A stretch of 10,651 bases of DNA, taken from positions 11,229-21,879 of the forward strand of contig NPFB01000179.1 of NCBI GenBank assembly GCA_014084085.1. The letters run 5' to 3'. The position numbers and the translations under genes were made by a program. Origin of the DNA: Hondaea fermentalgiana (taxonomy: Eukaryota; Sar; Bigyra; Thraustochytrida; Thraustochytriidae). This document shows positions 8,118-10,651 of the stretch, piece by piece (within the stretch, counting starts at the first letter, position 1; each line of letters begins with the position of its first letter). The notes under the pieces are model-generated. The model saw only the letters and a program-made list of their open reading frames with translations, was not told the origin of the DNA and did not search any database.

Positions 8118-8861
8118 CGAAGGGGTCTTAGACTTTTGAGCCGTGGGTGAACTTTCTGCACCGTTGGCCTGGCCATTTGACTGCGAAGCCTTGGATTGTT
8201 TTAAGCAGAGATCGGCGCGGAGGGTACCTGCAACTTCTTCGATCCAAAAGTCCTGAAGGCCCACCATGGACTTGCCGGAGCTGGATCGAAACTTGAACAT
8301 GTGTCGCGGGAGAAATTTCTCCTCGGCAGCAGCGCGAAAAAGGTCCTCATGGCGAGTGACGCGGGCTTCGAGCATGGTGCGCGGGTTCGGGATGTCTGAG
8401 GAGGCGATATCTTTGCGAACCTGGACAGCAGCGGCAGCTTCAGGATCCTCTTGCACATTGAGTTTGATGCCCTTGCCATACTGCATGATGAGAGCTTCGT
8501 TGAGCGCCTCAAGCCTGCCCTCAAAGTGGTTGAGGACCTTATCTACGTCATCGGCCTTTGCTTTGTTGTGCTGCTCGTAAAATGCGACGAGGCGCGCACG
8601 GATTTGCGCTCTTTGGTCAGAGGTAAGGGTCGACGCAGCCTTTTGCTGTGACTGTTGTTGTTGTTGCCGTTTCGCTTCTTTTGCAGAGGCAATACGCGCC
8701 TCTTCCTGGTCTGAGGCGCGGTGGAGTTCGAGTTGTTTACGGAGTTGAGCGCAGCGTCGCGACAATGCTTTGACGCATAACTCCTCGATGGCGCCTTCGG
8801 CAGCGTCACGCGCTTCGCGTCTCTGTTCAAGAGCGCGCCGCGCCTGCGCAAGCGCTTCCAT
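5715..8861 (-). CDS. Large uncharacterised protein with acidic tail
   Basis: This is a protein of about 1048 residues whose family I do not recognise. The first in-frame ATG is at 8861. The frame stays open to 9197 with no other ATG, and the upstream part looks like leader sequence. Layout: a charged probable coiled coil (about 1-75) with a Gln run; a segment at about 86-130 (LVAFYEQHN ... FEGRLEALNEALIMQYG) resembling a short motif that recurs in protist proteins (FY..HN..K...VD..L..Y.GRE..L...L...YG); a region at 155-222; 15 consecutive Ala (about 250-264); a mixed alpha/beta region (276-480); a Ser/Gly linker; an acidic Ser-Glu tract (about 560-605, many casein-kinase-2-like sites); a second folded region (630-995) with alternating beta-like strands near 763-808; and an acidic tail with 13 Glu in a row. 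No signal peptide or clear membrane helix is visible. Two folded regions joined by low-complexity linkers suggest a cytosolic or nuclear scaffold, but this is inference. Confidence 0.82.
5790..5828 (+). repeat. CTC/TTC trinucleotide tract (poly-Glu)
   Basis: Thirteen CTC or TTC triplets on the plus strand encode 13 consecutive Glu in the acidic tail of the minus-strand gene. The mix of GAA and GAG codons, eight GAA in the middle, suggests repeat expansion. Confidence 0.85.
7074..7112 (+). repeat. GACTCN-type repeat encoding Ser-Glu dipeptides
   Basis: Imperfect six-base units (GACTCG, GACTCT, GACTCA) encode the alternating Ser-Glu stretch of the large minus-strand protein, in its acidic linker. 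Confidence 0.6.
8072..8116 (+). repeat. (CTG)15 trinucleotide repeat (poly-Ala)
   Basis: Fifteen uninterrupted CTG units on the plus strand read as GCA in the frame of the minus-strand gene and give 15 Ala. Other frames would give poly-Gln or poly-Cys, which explains spurious open frames here. The purity of the tract suggests it is recent and length-variable. Confidence 0.9.
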
Positions 8862-8951
8862 CGAACTCCTCTCTGATGCACGAGCTCGCGCTCTGCACCG
8901 CGTTGCCTGAAGCTTTGAGACTGCAAGCAGGGCTTGGGTGATGACAAGCAG

Positions 8952-8980
8952 GCAAGATCGAGGCAAGATAGTCGCAAGAT
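8952..8980. promoter_or_regulatory. Three GCAAGAT direct repeats, 11-bp period
   Basis: GCAAGAT occurs at 8952-8958, 8963-8969 and 8974-8980, exactly 11 bp apart, or about one helical turn. The cluster is 90-120 nt upstream of the large gene's ATG (ATCTTGC on its sense strand). Helical phasing suggests a repeated protein-binding site or a leader element. The protein is unknown. Confidence 0.5.
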
Positions 8981-8995
8981 AGACGGAAAAAAAAA

Positions 8996-9013
8996 ATCTT
9001 TTTGCAAAAAGAT
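8996..9013. promoter_or_regulatory. 18-bp perfect palindrome beside an A-run
   Basis: ATCTTTTTGCAAAAAGAT is its own reverse complement. It lies 15 bp beyond the third GCAAGAT repeat and directly adjoins a run of As. It could be a dimeric factor site or, if transcribed, a hairpin in the 5' leader of the large gene. Its half-site (ATCTT...GC) resembles the neighbouring repeat. Confidence 0.5.
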
Positions 9014-9430
9014 GGGCACCATGGCAATCAGCTTCGAAGCCATCCTTTTGCCTTTGGTATAAGTGCGAGTAAGTGGAAAGTGTTTGATGACGTAGCGAGA
9101 AGTTGAAGGAGTGCCTCAATGAAGATAGTTTTCTTACGTATACACAGATGGTCAATGATTGATGTGGTATAGGCCTACTTTCGGAGTCTTTTGCCACAAA
9201 GCATGAGTGTGGCTTACCACGACCGCCTTAGCGCCGCACTCATTATTCGTCGATCACAACAACAAGGTTTACAAATAGAGCCTTGCAGCTCCAAACCACC
9301 AAATTTAAGGTCGTTGCCACTTTTGCTTGATAAAAAATCACGTCTCGCACGATGCCTTGAGCTCGAGAGCGAAAAAAGGTCCATCCAGCGAGTAAAAACT
9401 GCAACCGTGAGCCCCTCATGACGCTTTCAG

Positions 9431-9607
9431 ATGCAGCATGCGCGCCAAGACCCTGCCGTTCCGCCTCCGCTCTCGCTCCTATTTCCACTGCAGCAAGACT
9501 TGCGCTGCAGCTGCCTCTGCTATCTACCACTGGAACGATTGTACCGCGGACATTCAGGTGTCTACGTATTCGTATCGTCTGATCTCGATCCTGAAGAAGA
9601 GGATTGA
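9431..9607 (+). CDS. Candidate short exon or ORF (58 codons)
   Basis: ATG at 9431 opens 58 codons ending in TGA at 9605-9607. The 3' half (CYLPLERLYRGHSG, then VYVFVSSDLDPEEED) looks like real protein: hydrophobic strands followed by an acidic turn. It shares its frame with the Cys-rich segment at 9647-10162, from which two TGA codons (9605, 9641) separate it. An intron with donor GTATTC (9566) or GTATCG (9572) and acceptor TCCAG (9655) would join them in phase. The overlapping ORF at 9438-9650 in another frame, ending at a consensus GTGAGT donor (9636), is a competing first exon. No family is recognised. Confidence 0.3.
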   Translation: MQHARQDPAVPPPLSLLFPLQQDLRCSCLCYLPLERLYRGHSGVYVFVSSDLDPEEED

Positions 9608-9646
9608 TTGCCTACATTTCATATTTTCGTCCCGCGTGAGTGATGG

Positions 9647-10162
9647 ATGATCCAGATTGAACGCTCCTCCAGCCGAACTTATTCGCATTATCCCTTGATC
9701 TATCACAAACGAATGTCTGAGGCAAGTATCGACTACGTTGGCAAGGAAGAAAGCTGTGGGATCACCACGCAAGTGAATAGCGAACTTCGACACCACCGCG
9801 TATGTGACGATGGACTTGCTTGCCTTCAGACGCAGAATCTTGGCAAACAATGTCTGTCTGTACAGACAGCTACTGGAGGGGCTTGTGATCCGTTCGTGCA
9901 TCTCTGCGCAGGCTCCCTCGAGTGCCTTCGCAACGAAGTTGAGGAATTCACTTGCGGCGCTGTGACGCTTTGGAAAGGGAATGGAGCTTACATCAACAAC
10001 ACTGCTATTCAAACATCTGCCTATCAGATAGACTTCGCACTTGTGATTGGAGGTGTCACGCTCGTGGTCGCTTATTTGGGATACCTAGTTCTACTTGCGG
10101 CGCTGAAGGCATTGCTTCCTTCAGAGCAGGTCAGTCAGTCAGTCAGTCAGTCAGTCAGTTAG
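9647..10162 (+). CDS. Cys-rich ectodomain with one transmembrane helix (exon or partial gene)
   Basis: The 171-codon ORF contains a Cys-rich region, with Cys in ESCG, VCDDGLACL, KQCL, GACDP, LCAG, LECLR and FTCG. It holds two units of the CxxGLxC type, suggesting a small disulfide-rich extracellular domain. A possible N-glycosylation site (INNTA) follows, then one strong membrane helix (about 128-150, FALVIGGVTLVVAYLGYLVLL) and a short tail. This is type I topology, but no signal peptide is present at this ATG. The true N-terminus is probably on an upstream exon. A GTGAGT donor (9636) with acceptor CTGAG (9721) gives an 86-nt intron; TCCAG (9655) is an alternative acceptor. The ORF ends in TAG just after a (GTCA)7 repeat and 8 nt before the next ATG, far too close for independent genes. 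Domain identity is unknown. Confidence 0.5.
   Translation: MIQIERSSSRTYSHYPLIYHKRMSEASIDYVGKEESCGITTQVNSELRHHRVCDDGLACLQTQNLGKQCLSVQTATGGACDPFVHLCAGSLECLRNEVEEFTCGAVTLWKGNGAYINNTAIQTSAYQIDFALVIGGVTLVVAYLGYLVLLAALKALLPSEQVSQSVSQSVS
10130..10157 (+). repeat. (GTCA)7 tetranucleotide repeat
   Basis: Seven perfect GTCA units are followed by GTTAGTCG. In any reading frame the tract encodes the same Val-Ser-Gln-Ser cycle, so it is neutral to frame inside but sets the downstream frame by its copy number. Each unit junction also offers both GT and AG, so the tract could act as a miniature intron. Confidence 0.9.
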
Positions 10163-10170
10163 TCGGGAAA

Positions 10171-10651
10171 ATGCAAGAAGGCGACGATACTCTTTTGTTG
10201 CCTTCCGTGCGAGAGCTCCTCCAGAAGAAGACGTCACCACCTTCTTCTGGAACCCAACTTAGACCAGATCAGCCACCGAGTAAACGACGCAAGGTAAACG
10301 AGAGTGTGCGTCCATCCCCGCCGAAGCACAGACGATCCGGAGATCTTTACAGAGCTGGTTCAACTCAAGGCCAACATTGTTGAGGTCATTTCGGACCACA
10401 GTCACCTCTCGTCCTGGAAAATCGTTGAAGTGGATGCTCTCGACGTAGTTCTCTGCTGGGCAACCTCAGCAAAGAAACAACCATACTCCCCAACACCATC
10501 AGTACGTGGGCAAGAGCAGAGCATCGCAAATAGAGACTTCGTCGCGTCTTGATCGTCTTCTGTTCGCTGACAAGCCTTTGCGCTCGAAGATCGCCGCATC
10601 CATCCATCACGAGCTCATTTTTATGTTTGGCTCACCTTGCTTTTTAACAAC
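10171..10651 (+). CDS. Candidate multi-exon gene, 3' incomplete at window edge
   Basis: ATG at 10171 opens a segment beginning MQEGDDTLLLPSVRELLQKK, with a basic nuclear-signal-like PSKRRK just before position 10293. The likely coding frame then changes to one giving DPEIFTELVQLKANIVEVIS (from 10334), and later to a third that is open from 10449 to the window end (SSRLDRLLFADKPLRSKIAA and onward). Phase-compatible GT-AG joins exist: 10304-10331 (28 nt) or 10294-10342 (49 nt) for the first change, and 10445-10469 (25 nt) or 10502-10535 (34 nt) for the second. The first frame is also open upstream through the GTCA repeat, so this may be the cytoplasmic part of the Cys-rich membrane protein. No family is recognised. 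Frameshifts or decay remain alternatives. Confidence 0.35.

Larger units (their letters stand above)
8862..9430. other. Divergent intergenic region with candidate regulatory cluster
   Basis: This region separates the large minus-strand gene from the plus-strand segments at the right end. It holds the GCAAGAT repeats, an A10 run (8987-8996) and an 18-bp palindrome. An ATG at 9203 (+) opens 72 codons to a TGA at 9419-9421. That product has no recognisable feature, but its frame continues into the 9431 segment if a 24-nt candidate intron (9407-9430) is removed. I treat it as possible 5' exon or leader, unproven. Confidence 0.45.

Noticed and set aside
7964..8176. Poly-Gln (-) and poly-Cys (+) open frames over the CTG repeat
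   Set aside because: These are other-frame readings of (CTG)15, which encodes poly-Ala in the long, clearly coding minus-strand frame.
8862..9197. N-terminal extension of the large protein by 112 residues to a GTG at 9197
   Set aside because: It contains no ATG, covers the A-run and palindrome, and its composition looks like translated leader DNA.
9203..9643. General reassignment of TGA to an amino acid in this genome
   Set aside because: About 2,480 codons in the four long genes contain no internal TGA, and their Trp codons are read as TGG, so a genome-wide recoding is not supported.
9554..10012. 152-codon minus-strand open frame at the right end
   Set aside because: It lies antisense to the Cys-rich segment with its clear membrane helix and shows no recognisable features. 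It cannot be fully excluded.
1..10651. tRNA, rRNA, CRISPR, insertion sequences or viral genes
   Set aside because: No cloverleaf with a GTTCGA-type T-loop, no spaced repeat array, no terminal inverted repeats with a transposase and no viral hallmark protein were found by eye on either strand.

Overview
The window looks like nuclear DNA of a compact, intron-poor unicellular eukaryote. It encodes a GPI-transamidase subunit (PIG-S type), a CaMK-type protein kinase and a very large low-complexity protein. Starts fit ATG in Kozak-like context, with no bacterial ribosome-binding sites or operons. The large protein carries a short motif that I associate with stramenopiles and other protists. A stramenopile such as a thraustochytrid is my best guess, at low confidence. 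No tRNA, rRNA, CRISPR array, insertion sequence or virus-like gene was seen.

Layout. Four long uninterrupted genes alternate in strand. (1) 225-1355 (+) is a short PIG-S. (2) 1352-2839 (-) is a CaM-kinase-like Ser/Thr kinase whose stop codon overlaps the PIG-S stop codon. (3) A divergent spacer of about 1 kb (2840-3891), with a short upstream ORF on each side, leads to 3892-5574 (+), a gamma-glutamyltransferase-family Ntn hydrolase. (4) 5715-8861 (-) is an uncharacterised protein of about 1048 residues, convergent with the hydrolase gene across 140 bp. (5) A second divergent spacer (8862-9430) carries three helically spaced GCAAGAT copies and an 18-bp perfect palindrome.

The right end (9203-10651, +) differs from the rest. 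Protein-like segments there are broken by three in-frame TGA codons and several frame changes. One segment is a Cys-rich ectodomain followed by a transmembrane helix. It runs into a (GTCA)7 repeat, after which a second reading frame opens. The segments can be joined by phase-compatible candidate introns, four of which are only 24-29 nt long and end in CAG. They could equally reflect longer introns, repeat-length variation, sequence error or a decaying gene.

The genes do not form an obvious pathway. PIG-S acts in the ER on GPI anchoring, the kinase probably in calcium/calmodulin signalling (possibly at a membrane), and the hydrolase on cytosolic gamma-glutamyl compounds. The points most worth a second look are the reduced PIG-S, the possible myristoylation start of the kinase, the large undescribed protein, the regulatory cluster upstream of it, and the repeat-and-micro-intron puzzle at the right end.
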